A stretch of DNA of 64,000 nt from Corynebacterium sp. CNCTC7651 (GCF_021496665.1 NZ_CP071246.1:620001-684000), one strand, 5' to 3'. Positions 56,056 to 64,000 are shown, counted from the stretch's first letter. The notes: generated by a model from the letters alone, not told the origin. Numbers and translations: made by a program.

Positions 56056-56928
56056 CTACAGCACCTGGGCGATCTGCTGGGCTACGTAGATGGAGCCGGC
56101 GCGCGCCGGGTGGAACGGCATTTGGTAGTGGGCGGTGGTGGTGTCAACGTATCCGGAGACCCAGCGGTCGCGGTCGCGCGCGCAGGTGTTGTTGCCCGTG
56201 GTCTGGCTCTTGATGTCGATGAAGTGGGCGCCGATCTCCCGCGCCGCATCCTCCTGGTTGTCGCGGACCCAGGATTCCACATCCTGCAGCAGCGGCAGCG
56301 GAACGCCCAACGGCACGTTCGGCACAACGTTGAGGACGCAGACGCTGTTGAGGCCGTACGGCTCGGAGATGGAGAGCATGCCCGGCATGATCAGTTTGGT
56401 GTACGGGGCCACCGTGCGGATCCGGGCTGCGACGGCGCGCATGTTGGCCGCGTACTCATCGTGGATGCGCCCAGGATCAAAACCCGGCCCGATCTCGTGG
56501 AGGCCGGTGGGCCAGAAATCGTTGAACCCGACGGCGAGGACTACCGCGCGGGTACCCGGGTTCAGGTCGCCCGCCTCGATCGGCATGTCGACCCGCTTCA
56601 TCATGTGCCGCGAGGCGATGCCGGAGCAGGACCAATCGCGTACGTCGTAACCGGTGATAAGGCCCAGCTGGCGCGGGTAGTTATCCGGGCCCTGGATGCA
56701 GTTGCCGGTGCGCGGGTAGTCCGCGATGTACGGCAGGTTGGAGGAGCCGGGGATCTTTGCAATCCTGTTGCGGTGCTGGTCCGGGTTTGCCGGGAAGGAG
56801 TCACCGAAGACCACCACGTTGCCCTGCTGGGCCTGGGCCGCGGGCGCTGCGATGCCTGCGAGACCCAGCAGGAAAGTGCACAGCACCACTACGATGGCGG
56901 CAGCGTGGGACGTACCTTGGCGTTGCAT
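56056..56928 (-). CDS. secreted SGNH/GDSL-family esterase
   Basis: 290 residues with a signal peptide (hydrophobic run about 12-28, cleavage after AQA). The catalytic Ser is in FGDSFPAN, the Gly/Asn oxyanion positions in SCSGIASRHM and VGFNDFW, and the C-terminal His is in FHPARAGSIYVA. The family hydrolyses acyl or acetyl esters of cell-wall or lipid substrates. A TAGGTT box lies 7 nt before the ATG, so a leaderless start. It sits just ahead of crtB; a role on carotenoid esters is unlikely since it is exported. Confidence 0.85.
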   Translation of the reverse strand: MQRQGTSHAAAIVVVLCTFLLGLAGIAAPAAQAQQGNVVVFGDSFPANPDQHRNRIAKIPGSSNLPYIADYPRTGNCIQGPDNYPRQLGLITGYDVRDWSCSGIASRHMMKRVDMPIEAGDLNPGTRAVVLAVGFNDFWPTGLHEIGPGFDPGRIHDEYAANMRAVAARIRTVAPYTKLIMPGMLSISEPYGLNSVCVLNVVPNVPLGVPLPLLQDVESWVRDNQEDAAREIGAHFIDIKSQTTGNNTCARDRDRWVSGYVDTTTAHYQMPFHPARAGSIYVAQQIAQVL

Positions 56929-56938
56929 ACGGTCGAAC

Positions 56939-57497
56939 CTACATGCCCCCGCGCATTTCCTTGTAACTTTCCAACGCTTGCCTGCGAGATTCTTTCACGT
57001 CCACCATCGGTTCTGGGTAGAGCGGGGTGAACGCCTCGGGCACCCAGCGGGTGGTGTACGTTCCCTCCGGGTCGAACTTCTCCTGCTGCAGTAATGGGTT
57101 GAAGATGGGGTGATGTCGGGGGCGGGGAGGGGCTGTGGGGGAACGTCGGCAAGCAAGGCCTGCACCGCTTTGGAGAAGGGCGTGAACACGCGAAACGGGG
57201 TGCCGGAGCCGGTGTTCACCGGTTCCACGTCACCCGCGCACCGAGCTCGGCGGCGATTCGCGGCACCACCTCCCGAGGGTCACCTTTCGCGCGGATCAGC
57301 GGGAGCTTCGTGCTTAACGACGCCTCACTGCGCGCCCTCCACCACCGAGCAGCCGCCCCGAGCGGCCGGCCGACGGTTTCATCGATCGTGAGGCCCACAA
57401 CAGGACCTCGCTCGGCTGCCCAGGCAAGCGCGGCGTTGTCCGTCAGGCGGCGATCGTCGCGGAACCAGACCAGAGTGGGTGTTTGCGAGTGCGGCAT
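56939..57497 (-). pseudogene. phr: DNA photolyase remnant with two internal deletions
   Basis: From ATG 57497 the N-terminus reads LVWFRDDRRLTDNAAL, the antenna-domain start of CPD photolyases, to ARVTW. It then jumps, in another frame, to EPVNTGSGTPFRVFTPFSKAVQALL. It jumps again to PIFNPLLQQEKFDPEGTYTTRWVPE and the C-terminal PLYPEPMVDVKESRRQALESY, stop at 56939. Roughly 300 of the about 460 residues, including the FAD-binding core, are missing. The start overlaps the SUFU gene stop (TAATG), so it was the second gene of that operon. Confidence 0.9.
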
Positions 57498-57813
57498 TAA
57501 CGGTCACCCACCACGTGGATCTCCACCGGCACGGTCCGAAGGCGGTACACGCCGGGGGTGGTGTCGAAGGTGGCTAGGAGTTCGTCGATAAGCGGGCGCG
57601 TCGCGGGGACCTGCAGGTGTGTGGCGCCGGCCTCGAACGGCGCGTCCGGGCCGAGCAGCAGCCACGTCTCGTCGCGCACCAGGGCGAAGGAGCGGCCGCG
57701 CCCCAGACGGTGCCGAGCCGCGCGCAGAAGCGCCTGCGCCGCGCGAGTGTCCATGTCGATGCGGCCCTTGCTGTCCACCGCCAGCAGCTTGGCGTGGGCC
57801 GCGCTTATCGACG
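57144..57813. repeat. cluster of four CGTCGnnAAGC motifs
   Basis: Copies at 57144 (forward), 57312 (reverse), 57583 (forward) and 57803 (reverse) lie in 670 bases covering the photolyase remnant and the 3' half of the SUFU gene. This is the densest part of a motif family scattered through the window. Confidence 0.8.
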
Positions 57814-58468
57814 ATCCATCCTCCAACGTCCCCGCCTCCACCCGCGCGCGGGCGTCGGGGTAGGACAGAATGGTTTCCCGCGCGGGGTCCGTGATACCCA
57901 GCGGCACATAATCGCCGAGCACCCCGGTGAACTTGGTCGGGTCCCAGGACAGTGCTGCGTCCAACTCTTGTGCCGTCACGCCTACGGCGTAGGTGAAGCG
58001 GACGACTCCTGTCGGCGTCTCAATAACACCCAGGATCGGGTCCGTGACAAAGGTGAAGCCGCAGATCGTCGCATCCTCGGTCACTGGCGCGGCGAGGCGC
58101 AGGTGGTGGCCCGGCGCAATTTCGTTGCCGGTCCGGCGGATCAAGGCGACCATGGCCGCGAGCTGTTCCGCGGGCCACGCGTAGGGGACAGGGGTGTCCG
58201 CCGGCACGCGCATGGTCAGCTCGGTCTGTGTGCCGGCGACAGGGACTGTCGAATTCACGCGGGATAGGCCGTACGTGGCGTACAGGGTGTGGGGCAGCGG
58301 CAGCTCCGCGTGGTAGGCGTGGACCTCGAACTCGTCGAAGCGGAAAATGAACGGGTCTGCCGCCGCGTTTGCGTCGCCTGTCGCCTCCGCGATGTGCTCG
58401 CGCACCACGTGCCCGCCTAGGCGCGGGCCTTGGCGCAGGCGCGCCGCATAGTCCGAAATCCACCGCAT
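57497..58468 (-). CDS. suppressor-of-fused (SUFU) domain protein
   Basis: 323 residues. YATYGLSRVN, YAWPAEQLAAMVALIRRTGNEIAPGHHLRL, FTFVTDPILGVIETPTGVVRF and VGVTAQELDAAL match the SUFU domain in order. In bacteria such domains often occur as immunity proteins to polymorphic toxins, but no toxin gene is nearby. TAGATT lies 7 nt before ATG 58468, supporting that start over the open frame to 58516. It is the first gene of a minus-strand run with the photolyase remnant, GDSL and crt genes. Confidence 0.85.
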   Translation of the reverse strand: MRWISDYAARLRQGPRLGGHVVREHIAEATGDANAAADPFIFRFDEFEVHAYHAELPLPHTLYATYGLSRVNSTVPVAGTQTELTMRVPADTPVPYAWPAEQLAAMVALIRRTGNEIAPGHHLRLAAPVTEDATICGFTFVTDPILGVIETPTGVVRFTYAVGVTAQELDAALSWDPTKFTGVLGDYVPLGITDPARETILSYPDARARVEAGTLEDGSSISAAHAKLLAVDSKGRIDMDTRAAQALLRAARHRLGRGRSFALVRDETWLLLGPDAPFEAGATHLQVPATRPLIDELLATFDTTPGVYRLRTVPVEIHVVGDR

Positions 58469-58591
58469 GCGCCCAAATCTACGCCGGGTGGCGTTGCGAA
58501 CTACCATTTTCAACAATCTGGGAACTAATCTGGCGGCCGAAGCGTTGGTAGAGGTGAGTTACATCACCGACAATGAAAGGAACGAGGGTAC

Positions 58592-59419
58592 GTGAGCAGC
58601 ACTAACCCTGTTTTGAAGAATTTGCCGGGGGCAGAGGTTCAGAATTCGCGCGGCGGTCAGCCGTACCAGCCCGGCTACGAATACGGATACGACCAGTACG
58701 GCGCCCCGATGGGGCAGCCGGTGTCCCGCCCGATGACGATTGATGATGTCACGGCGAAGACCGGCATCACCCTCGCGGTGATCATCGCCGCCGCCGTCGT
58801 GTCCTTCGGTCTGTGGGGCGCAGGTGTGCAGCCGCTCGCCGCGGTGCTGACGTTCGGCGGCGCCATCGCAGCCTTCATCACCGTTCTGGTCCACTCCTTT
58901 GGCAAGAAGTTCGGCTCCCCCACCATCACCCTGCTCTACGCCGTGTTTGAGGGCCTGTTCCTCGGCGGCTTCTCCTTCGCCGTGTCCGGCGCCTTCAGCG
59001 TTGGCGGCGCGGATGCCGGCATGATGATCGGCCAGGCCATCCTGGGCACCATCGGCGTGTTCATCGGCATGCTGGTTGTGTACCGCACCGGCGCGATCCG
59101 CGTGACCCCGCGCTTCAACCGCATCCTCACCGGCGTGATCTTCGGTGCCTTCATCATGGCGCTGGGCAACTTCCTGCTGTACCTGTTCACCGGCCTGTCC
59201 CCGCTGCGCGGCGGCGGCACCATGTCCATCCTGTTCGGCGTCTTCTGCGTGGTCCTCGCAGCTCTTGCATTCCTGCAGGACTTCGACCTGGCTGACAAGC
59301 TCGTGCGCACCAACGCACCGCAGGAGGCAGCGTGGGGCGTGGCCCTGGGCCTCGCGGTGACCCTGGTGTGGCTCTACACCGAGATCCTGCGACTGCTGTC
59401 GCTGCTGTCGGATCGCTAA
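58592..59419 (+). CDS. Bax inhibitor-1/YccA-family membrane protein
   Basis: 275 residues. A Gly/Tyr/Gln-rich cytoplasmic N-terminus (about 1-45) precedes seven hydrophobic segments, ending in LALGLAVTLVWLYTEILRLL, the conserved family C-terminus with an acidic Glu in the last helix. BI-1 proteins are pH-sensitive calcium leak channels in the one bacterial member studied. GTG 58592 has an AGGAACGAGG site. It is followed by a bidirectional terminator hairpin. Confidence 0.9.
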   Translation: MSSTNPVLKNLPGAEVQNSRGGQPYQPGYEYGYDQYGAPMGQPVSRPMTIDDVTAKTGITLAVIIAAAVVSFGLWGAGVQPLAAVLTFGGAIAAFITVLVHSFGKKFGSPTITLLYAVFEGLFLGGFSFAVSGAFSVGGADAGMMIGQAILGTIGVFIGMLVVYRTGAIRVTPRFNRILTGVIFGAFIMALGNFLLYLFTGLSPLRGGGTMSILFGVFCVVLAALAFLQDFDLADKLVRTNAPQEAAWGVALGLAVTLVWLYTEILRLLSLLSDR

Positions 59420-59441
59420 CAAGCGAACGTCGGCAAGCAAA

Positions 59442-59468
59442 AAGCCCTGCACAGTGCGTGCAGGGCTT
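59442..59468. terminator. bidirectional terminator hairpin
   Basis: AAGCCCTGCAC pairs perfectly with GTGCAGGGCTT around a 5-base loop. An A-run precedes it and TATTT follows, so it can serve both the BI-1 gene and the convergent lipoprotein gene. Confidence 0.85.
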
Positions 59469-59483
59469 ATTTCGTGTCCGCTT

Positions 59484-60029
59484 TTAGTAGTTGGACTCCG
59501 GGTTGATGGAGTTGCCGCCGACGGAGATGACGGTGAAGACCAGGCGGCCGTCAACCTCCTTCGGTGCGCCGAGGGTCACGGTCTCGCCCTCGATGACGCG
59601 GTCCGGGTCAACGGTGATGCGGGTTGCGGTGCCCTTCGCGCCGTTCGCGTCCCAGGAATCCCACACGATGTCCTCGAGGTACTCGCGGTTGTCCTTGCAA
59701 TCCAGGCTCAAGGAGGTCGGGCGCTCCAAGCCCAGCTGGTCGCAGTTGTTGAACTGCGGGGTGCCGTCCGCAGCCTTCAGCGCGGTCGCGGTCTCGCTCG
59801 CCGTCTCGGAAGCGCGCACGGAGGAAGCCTCAGCAACGTTGGTAGCTGCAGCTGCGGAGGTCTCGCCGCTCAGGCCGGAGGATGCGAGAGCGCTCGGGTT
59901 CTGGCTCGTCGCGGTGTCGATCTTCTGGTCAGAATCGTTCTGGTTCGGCGGGGAGCAGGCAGCGATGCCGAGGGCTGCGAGCGCTGCGAGGGCGGCGGCG
60001 GCAGTTTTACGTGCGGGGGAGGAAGTCAC
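59484..60029 (-). CDS. lipoprotein of unknown function
   Basis: 181 residues. The signal peptide ends in the lipobox LGIAAC, so the mature protein is lipidated. A Ser/Ala/Thr-rich linker (about 45-85) precedes a small C-terminal domain with two Cys (NNCDQLG, SLDCKDN) that could form a disulfide, and ends in beta-like strands. No family recognised. It starts 46 bases after greA and may be co-transcribed with it. Confidence 0.8.
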   Translation of the reverse strand: MTSSPARKTAAAALAALAALGIAACSPPNQNDSDQKIDTATSQNPSALASSGLSGETSAAAATNVAEASSVRASETASETATALKAADGTPQFNNCDQLGLERPTSLSLDCKDNREYLEDIVWDSWDANGAKGTATRITVDPDRVIEGETVTLGAPKEVDGRLVFTVISVGGNSINPESNY

Positions 60030-60075
60030 GGGTTCTATCCTTCAATCTTCAGTACGTGCAAGGCAATAAGCGACG

Positions 60076-60597
60076 CTACTTCGCGCGCGGCGTGGAGGCC
60101 TTATCAGAATCATAAGGCTCAGCGGAGATCACCGTCACCGAAATCTCGCGACCATTCGGCGCGGTGTAGGTGCGGGTCTCGCCCTCAGCGGCGCCGACCA
60201 CAGCGGCACCCAGCGGAGAGTTCTCGGAGTAGGTTTCCAAGTCCTTGTTGTCGGTGGAGGCGGCGCGGGTACCAATCAGGAACGTCTCGCGGTCATTCTC
60301 ATCCCCGTCGTAGTACACGTGCACCACGGAACCGACGTGTGCGACACCCTCGATGACGCCGGAGCGCTCCGTCGTGGAGTTAGCCAGGATCTCGGAGATC
60401 TGCTTAATGCGGGCCTCTTCCTGATCCTGCTGCTCACGAGCAGCGTCGTAGCCCGCGTTCTCCTTCAGGTCGCCTTCTTCGCGGCGCTCATTGATCTCGG
60501 CCGCGATCACCGGGCGGTTATCAATCAGCTGCTGGAGTTCCTTCTCCAGCTTGGCCTTCATTTCCGGGGTGATGTACTGCTGCTGAGTCTCAGCCAT
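60076..60597 (-). CDS. greA: transcription elongation factor GreA
   Basis: 173 residues. GreA rescues backtracked RNA polymerase by stimulating transcript cleavage. The N-terminal coiled coil carries the acidic tip INERREEGDLKENAGYDAAREQQ. The C-terminal FKBP-like domain has SPLGAAVVGAAEGE. Order DUF4307-greA on this strand and mca on the other is the same as in Mycobacterium tuberculosis. Confidence 0.95.
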   Translation of the reverse strand: MAETQQQYITPEMKAKLEKELQQLIDNRPVIAAEINERREEGDLKENAGYDAAREQQDQEEARIKQISEILANSTTERSGVIEGVAHVGSVVHVYYDGDENDRETFLIGTRAASTDNKDLETYSENSPLGAAVVGAAEGETRTYTAPNGREISVTVISAEPYDSDKASTPRAK

Positions 60598-60685
60598 GGG
60601 GTCTCAAACCTTCCCTCATACGTCAAACGAGCCCGCCCAAAGTGGGAGGGCCAGGCATCGTCGGGTTTTCCTTCAGCGAAGCTTA

Positions 60686-61144
60686 TCAGCGCGCGCTGAG
60701 GTAGGTGGTGCCGGTGTCCATATAGAACGGGATCTGCTGCGAACACCCGTAGATGCGCCCGGACGCTACCGGGCTGCGCGTTGGCAGCTCTACTGCGAGG
60801 CGCTGCAGTTTTTCCCCGCCGGCGGGGATGACAACCTCGCGGCGGCCGATCTCGTTGTGCTCATAATCCACCGCGAAGACAATGCAGTATGCATCCTGCT
60901 CCACGTCCTTGCGGTCTACCTCAATCCACAGCCGAGCCGTCGAATCATCCACCCGCTCCTGGGAAATGAATTCCGCAGTGATTGGGCGGGACTGCGCCTG
61001 GGTGAATGCGCGGATGCCCATGAACACCACCAGCGCCAACATGGCGACGGCGAAAATCGCCACCACCTTGCCACTCACACTGCTGCCGGTATTCGCCGCG
61101 GTAGAGCCGTAGCGCGAGCGGGGCGAAGGGGAGGACGTGGACAC
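60686..61144 (-). CDS. DUF4307-family membrane protein
   Basis: 152 residues. A Ser-rich N-terminus, one membrane segment at about 27-46 (VVAIFAVAMLALVVFMGI), and an extracytoplasmic beta-rich domain with two Cys (DAYCIVFAVDY, YGCSQQ). The family is restricted to actinobacteria and has no known function. It lies immediately divergent from mca and upstream of greA, its standard neighbours. Confidence 0.85.
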   Translation of the reverse strand: MSTSSPSPRSRYGSTAANTGSSVSGKVVAIFAVAMLALVVFMGIRAFTQAQSRPITAEFISQERVDDSTARLWIEVDRKDVEQDAYCIVFAVDYEHNEIGRREVVIPAGGEKLQRLAVELPTRSPVASGRIYGCSQQIPFYMDTGTTYLSAR

Positions 61145-61267
61145 GGCGTTGGAACCTCCGGGGACGGTGGGGTTGATCTGACAACGATGGTACTAAGATG
61201 GCGCGGTGATCCTGCATCACCCCCACGTCAACTAAGTCAACCCCGAAGACAGGAAGTTGGAGATCGA

Positions 61268-62164
61268 GTGACTGGTTTGCGCCTCATGGCAATCCACGCG
61301 CATCCGGACGATGAATCCTCAAAAGGTGCCGCCACCATGGCCAAGTACGCCGCTGAGGGGCACCGCGTCAAGGTGGTGACCTGCACCGACGGGCGCAGGG
61401 GCGATATTTTGAATCCGGCCATGGACCGCCCCGGCGTCCTGGAGAACATCTACGACGTGCGCAAGGATGAAATGGCCCGCGCCGTGGATGCGCTGGGCGT
61501 GGAGCACGAATGGCTGGGGTACGAAGATTCCGGCCTGCCGCAGGGTGACCCGCTGCCCCCGCTGCCTGAGGGGTGCTTTGCACTCCAGCCGGTGGAGGAG
61601 GTGGCGAAGCGCATCGTCGCGTCCATCCGGGAGTTCCGCCCCCACGTCATCATCACGTACGACGAAAACGGCGGCTACCCGCACCCGGACCACCTGATGG
61701 TGCACGCTATCTCCATGGTCGCCTGGGAAAAGGCCGGGGACCCCACCTTTGCCCCGGAGGCCGGTGAGCCGTGGACGCCGCTGAAGCTCTACTACACCCA
61801 CGGCTTCATCATGCAGCGCATGGTGCTTTTGCAGGAGCTGCTTCTGGAAGCTGGGAAGCCCAGCCCCTACGAGCTGATGATTAAGCGGTGGAAAGAGAAC
61901 AAGGCGGATGTGATGGAGCGGGTGACCACGCGGGTGAACTGCGCGGACTACTTTGAAAACCGCGCACGTGCACTTGCGGCCCACGCCACGCAGATTGACC
62001 CGGCGGGCGCGTTTTTGGCCAGCCCTGTAGAGGACCAGCAGCGCGTGTGGCCCACGGAAGAGTTTGAGCTTGCCCGCAGCCGGGTGGAAACCACGCTGCC
62101 GGAAGATGACCTGTTCGCCGGTATTACCCCCGAGGAGACCGGCATGAAGGAGGCAGACGCATGA
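61268..62164 (+). CDS. mca: mycothiol S-conjugate amidase
   Basis: 298 residues. Mca cleaves mycothiol adducts to release mercapturic acids. The zinc motif is AIHAHPDDESSKG and the second ligand set is in GGYPHPDHLMVH; TCTDGRRGD is also typical. MshB deacetylase is the close paralogue, but the length and mca-uppS neighbourhood favour Mca. GTG 61268 follows GGAGATCGA; the open frame extends far upstream without a start signal. Mycothiol metabolism confirms an actinobacterial host. Confidence 0.93.
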   Translation: MTGLRLMAIHAHPDDESSKGAATMAKYAAEGHRVKVVTCTDGRRGDILNPAMDRPGVLENIYDVRKDEMARAVDALGVEHEWLGYEDSGLPQGDPLPPLPEGCFALQPVEEVAKRIVASIREFRPHVIITYDENGGYPHPDHLMVHAISMVAWEKAGDPTFAPEAGEPWTPLKLYYTHGFIMQRMVLLQELLLEAGKPSPYELMIKRWKENKADVMERVTTRVNCADYFENRARALAAHATQIDPAGAFLASPVEDQQRVWPTEEFELARSRVETTLPEDDLFAGITPEETGMKEADA

Positions 62165-62463
62165 TCGCCCAACTGAACACCGCAGTGATCAACGCCAGCG
62201 GGTTCGTTCTTGCGCAGCAGCCGGCGCAGACGCCGGTGGGCCCGGACTTCGGCAAAGCCTCGCCGGTCGGGTTGCTGCTCATCGTCGCGCTGGCCGTTGT
62301 GGTGCTCTCCCTCGGCTATGCCTTCCACCGCCGCTATTCCCGCTTCCGCCGCCGCCAGGTGTTTGCGGAAATGCACGGCATCGACCCGTTCGATGAGGAG
62401 GCCGTGACGCGTGCAATGGCAGAGGCTGGCGTGCTGGACCGTCGCAAGAAGGGGTTCCTCTAG
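62161..62463 (+). CDS. small membrane protein, mca-associated
   Basis: 100 residues. Overlaps the mca stop (ATGA). One membrane segment at about 38-55 (VGLLLIVALAVVVLSLGYAF), then a basic stretch RRYSRFRRRQVF and a cytoplasmic tail with GIDPFDEEAV. A protein of this type follows mca in mycobacteria too (Rv1083 position). Function unknown. Confidence 0.8.
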   Translation: MIAQLNTAVINASGFVLAQQPAQTPVGPDFGKASPVGLLLIVALAVVVLSLGYAFHRRYSRFRRRQVFAEMHGIDPFDEEAVTRAMAEAGVLDRRKKGFL

Positions 62464-62489
62464 GCGGTCGCGCCAGTAATATTGGGGGC

Positions 62490-63260
62490 GTGGCTGTGCT
62501 TGAGACTCTCCTGTACCCGCTCTATGAGGCGCGGCTGAAACGCGAACTGCGCGGTAAGCCTCGGCCACGCCACATCGCGGTGATGGCGGATGGCAACCGT
62601 CGCTGGGCGCGGGAGTCCGGCTTTACCGATATTTCTCATGGCCACCGCGCGGGCGCCGCGAAGATCGGCGAGTTGGTGCGCTGGTCCGCAGAGATGGATG
62701 TGGATGTAGTCACCATCTACCTCCTGTCCACCGAGAACTTGAAGCGCACATCTGAGGAGGTGGAGCTCCTCTTCGCCATCATCTCGGATGTGATCGATGA
62801 CTTGGCTGCGGAGCACTATTCCTGCCGCGTGCGATTGGTCGGCCACCTCAACCTGCTCCCGCCGGAGGTTGCGCAGCGGATGCAGGCTTCTGCCGATGCC
62901 ACGACGGGCAAGGCAGGCCTGACCGTCAACATCGCCGTGGGCTACGGCGGCCGTCAGGAAATCGTGGATGCCGTGCGCGCGCTGATTGAGCGCGAGGCCG
63001 ACGCGGGCACGCCCGCCGCAGGCCTGGCGGACCGCGTCACCGTGGAATCCATCGGCGAGCACCTCTACACCTCCGGCCAGCCGGACCCGGACCTGGTGAT
63101 CCGCACCTCCGGCGAACAGCGCCTCTCCGGGTTCTTGATCTGGCAAGCCGCCTACTCCGAGATCTGGTTCACCGACACGTACTGGCCGGCCTTCCGCAAG
63201 ATCGACTTCCTGCGCGCGCTGCGCGACTACTCGCAGCGCAACCGTCGCTTTGGCAAGTAG
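62490..63260 (+). CDS. uppS: Z-isoprenyl diphosphate synthase (UppS family)
   Basis: 256 residues. The family hallmark HIAVMADGNRRWA comes at about 29-41, then GHRAGAAKIGELVRW, and PDPDLVIRTSGEQRLSGFLIWQAAYSE near the C-terminus. Its position after mca and before coaA matches Rv1086, which makes short-chain Z-farnesyl diphosphate, rather than the decaprenyl synthase located elsewhere in mycobacteria. TAATAT lies 7 nt before GTG 62490, supporting a leaderless start. Confidence 0.92.
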   Translation: MAVLETLLYPLYEARLKRELRGKPRPRHIAVMADGNRRWARESGFTDISHGHRAGAAKIGELVRWSAEMDVDVVTIYLLSTENLKRTSEEVELLFAIISDVIDDLAAEHYSCRVRLVGHLNLLPPEVAQRMQASADATTGKAGLTVNIAVGYGGRQEIVDAVRALIEREADAGTPAAGLADRVTVESIGEHLYTSGQPDPDLVIRTSGEQRLSGFLIWQAAYSEIWFTDTYWPAFRKIDFLRALRDYSQRNRRFGK

Positions 63261-63280
63261 GGGCTTTTCGCTTTACGACG

Positions 63281-64000
63281 TTAGATTTTGCGCATCCGCA
63301 CCCGCTGCACCGTGTGGTCGTGGCCCTTACGCAGTACCAGCGACGCGCGGACGCGCGTGGGCAGAATGTTTTCCACCAGGTTCGGCAGGTTGATGGTCTG
63401 CCAGAGCTCGCGGGCTTTGAGCGTGGCTTGGGAATCGTCCAAGTCCGCGTAGTTGGCAAAGTGGGCGCCGGGCTCCCGGAACGCTGTCTGGCGCAGTTTG
63501 AGGAAGCGGTCGATGTACCAGCGCTCAATGTCCTCGGTCTTCGCGTCCACGTAGATGGAGAAGTCGAACAGGTCCGACACCATGAGGGTGGGGCCGGTCT
63601 GCAGCACGTTCAAGCCCTCGAGGATCAAGATGTCCGGCTTGCGCACCTCAATGTGCTCGCCGGGAAGGATGTCGTAGGCCTTGTGGGAGTAAATGGGCGC
63701 GGTGACCAGCGGCTGGCCGGATTTCACCTCGGTGACAAAGCGCATGAGGTTACGCCGGTCGTAGGACTCCGGGAAGCCCTTGCGCTGCATCAGGCCGCGC
63801 TCTTTCAGCACCTCGGTGGGGTAGAGGAACCCGTCAGTGGTGATCAGGTCCACGCGAGGGTGGGATTCCCAGCGCTGCAATAGCACCTGGAGCACGCGGG
63901 CGGTGGTGGACTTGCCCACGGCGACGGACCCGGCGAGGCCGATAACAAAAGGGACGTGGCCCGGGTCGCCGCCGATAAAGCTTTCGGTGGAGGAGATGAG
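63281..64000 (-). CDS. coaA: type I pantothenate kinase, N-terminus outside the window
   Basis: The frame is open to the window end. The P-loop [17 protein letters not shown] is at about 63900-63950. [25 protein letters not shown], and the C-terminal [23 protein letters not shown] follow in the usual order. It catalyses the first step of coenzyme A synthesis. It converges on uppS, 20 bases between stops, with one CGTCGnnAAGC motif in the gap. Confidence 0.95.
   Translation of the reverse strand, partial: LISSTESFIGGDPGHVPFVIGLAGSVAVGKSTTARVLQVLLQRWESHPRVDLITTDGFLYPTEVLKERGLMQRKGFPESYDRRNLMRFVTEVKSGQPLVTAPIYSHKAYDILPGEHIEVRKPDILILEGLNVLQTGPTLMVSDLFDFSIYVDAKTEDIERWYIDRFLKLRQTAFREPGAHFANYADLDDSQATLKARELWQTINLPNLVENILPTRVRASLVLRKGHDHTVQRVRMRKI

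Noticed and set aside
57497..58468. SUFU protein as immunity to an adjacent polymorphic toxin
   Set aside because: No toxin-like, LXG or secretion-leader gene flanks it.
1597..63280. CGTCGnnAAGC as an FtsK-orienting (KOPS-like) sequence
   Set aside because: Such sites are strongly biased to one strand in each chromosome arm; here 15 forward and 15 reverse copies are interspersed.
1597..63280. CGTCGnnAAGC as a restriction-modification target
   Set aside because: Targets of active restriction systems tend to be avoided rather than enriched, and a 2-base spacer is too short for a usual bipartite type I site.

Overview
The window looks like chromosomal DNA of a high-GC Corynebacterium or a close relative. 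The evidence is mycothiol metabolism (mca), the long form of glyceraldehyde-3-phosphate dehydrogenase, a DccT-like dicarboxylate carrier, and gene order shared with Mycobacterium and Corynebacterium: rsmA-ispE, pth-rplY, prs-glmU, TetR-mfd and greA-DUF4307-mca-uppS-coaA. Many start codons lie about 7 nt after a TANNNT box, as expected for leaderless actinobacterial transcripts. There is no rRNA, CRISPR array or prophage.

Layout. 1-10 kb: rsmA (cut by the window edge), ispE, a DEDDh exonuclease, an ABC-F ATPase, a secreted protein, polyphosphate kinase 2, an AAG-type DNA glycosylase, a HAD phosphatase, an enoyl-CoA hydratase-family enzyme, and a broken secreted histidine phosphatase carrying a perfect 190-bp tandem duplication. 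10-19 kb: gap, a membrane-anchored alpha/beta hydrolase, a two-gene sulfolipid-like cassette (SQD1-like synthase plus a C-terminally short SQD2-like glycosyltransferase), and a two-gene ABC exporter whose nucleotide-binding domains are complementarily degenerate. 19-23 kb: an accessory pair, a three-unit AAA+ protein (first unit degenerate) followed by a lower-GC unknown protein with weak uracil-DNA-glycosylase-like motifs. This is the best candidate for an undescribed system. 23-35 kb: dicarboxylate transporter, YihY-type membrane protein, SDR, prfC, an IS256-family element inside an FMN-reductase remnant, two pth paralogues, and the first of two DUF222-HNH genes. 35-47 kb: rplY with a leader hairpin, MFS carrier, succinate-semialdehyde dehydrogenase, an Ehrlich-type pair (aromatic aminotransferase plus 2-keto-acid decarboxylase), prs, glmU, a frameshifted MFS gene, multicopper oxidase. 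47-64 kb: tRNA-Gln, TetR, frameshifted mfd, the second DUF222-HNH gene, an unusual tRNA with UAA anticodon, a GDSL hydrolase-crtB-crtI carotenoid cluster, a twice-deleted photolyase remnant, a SUFU-domain gene, BI-1 family protein, greA, mca, Z-prenyl synthase, coaA (cut by the window edge).

Across the window an 11-mer, CGTCGnnAAGC, recurs at least 30 times on both strands, in coding and non-coding DNA, where about one is expected by chance. Several genes are broken (histidine phosphatase, FMN reductase, aldehyde dehydrogenase, MFS, mfd, photolyase, transposase). The mfd and MFS lesions are single-base changes in short homopolymers and may be sequencing errors. The others involve larger deletions, a duplication or an insertion.
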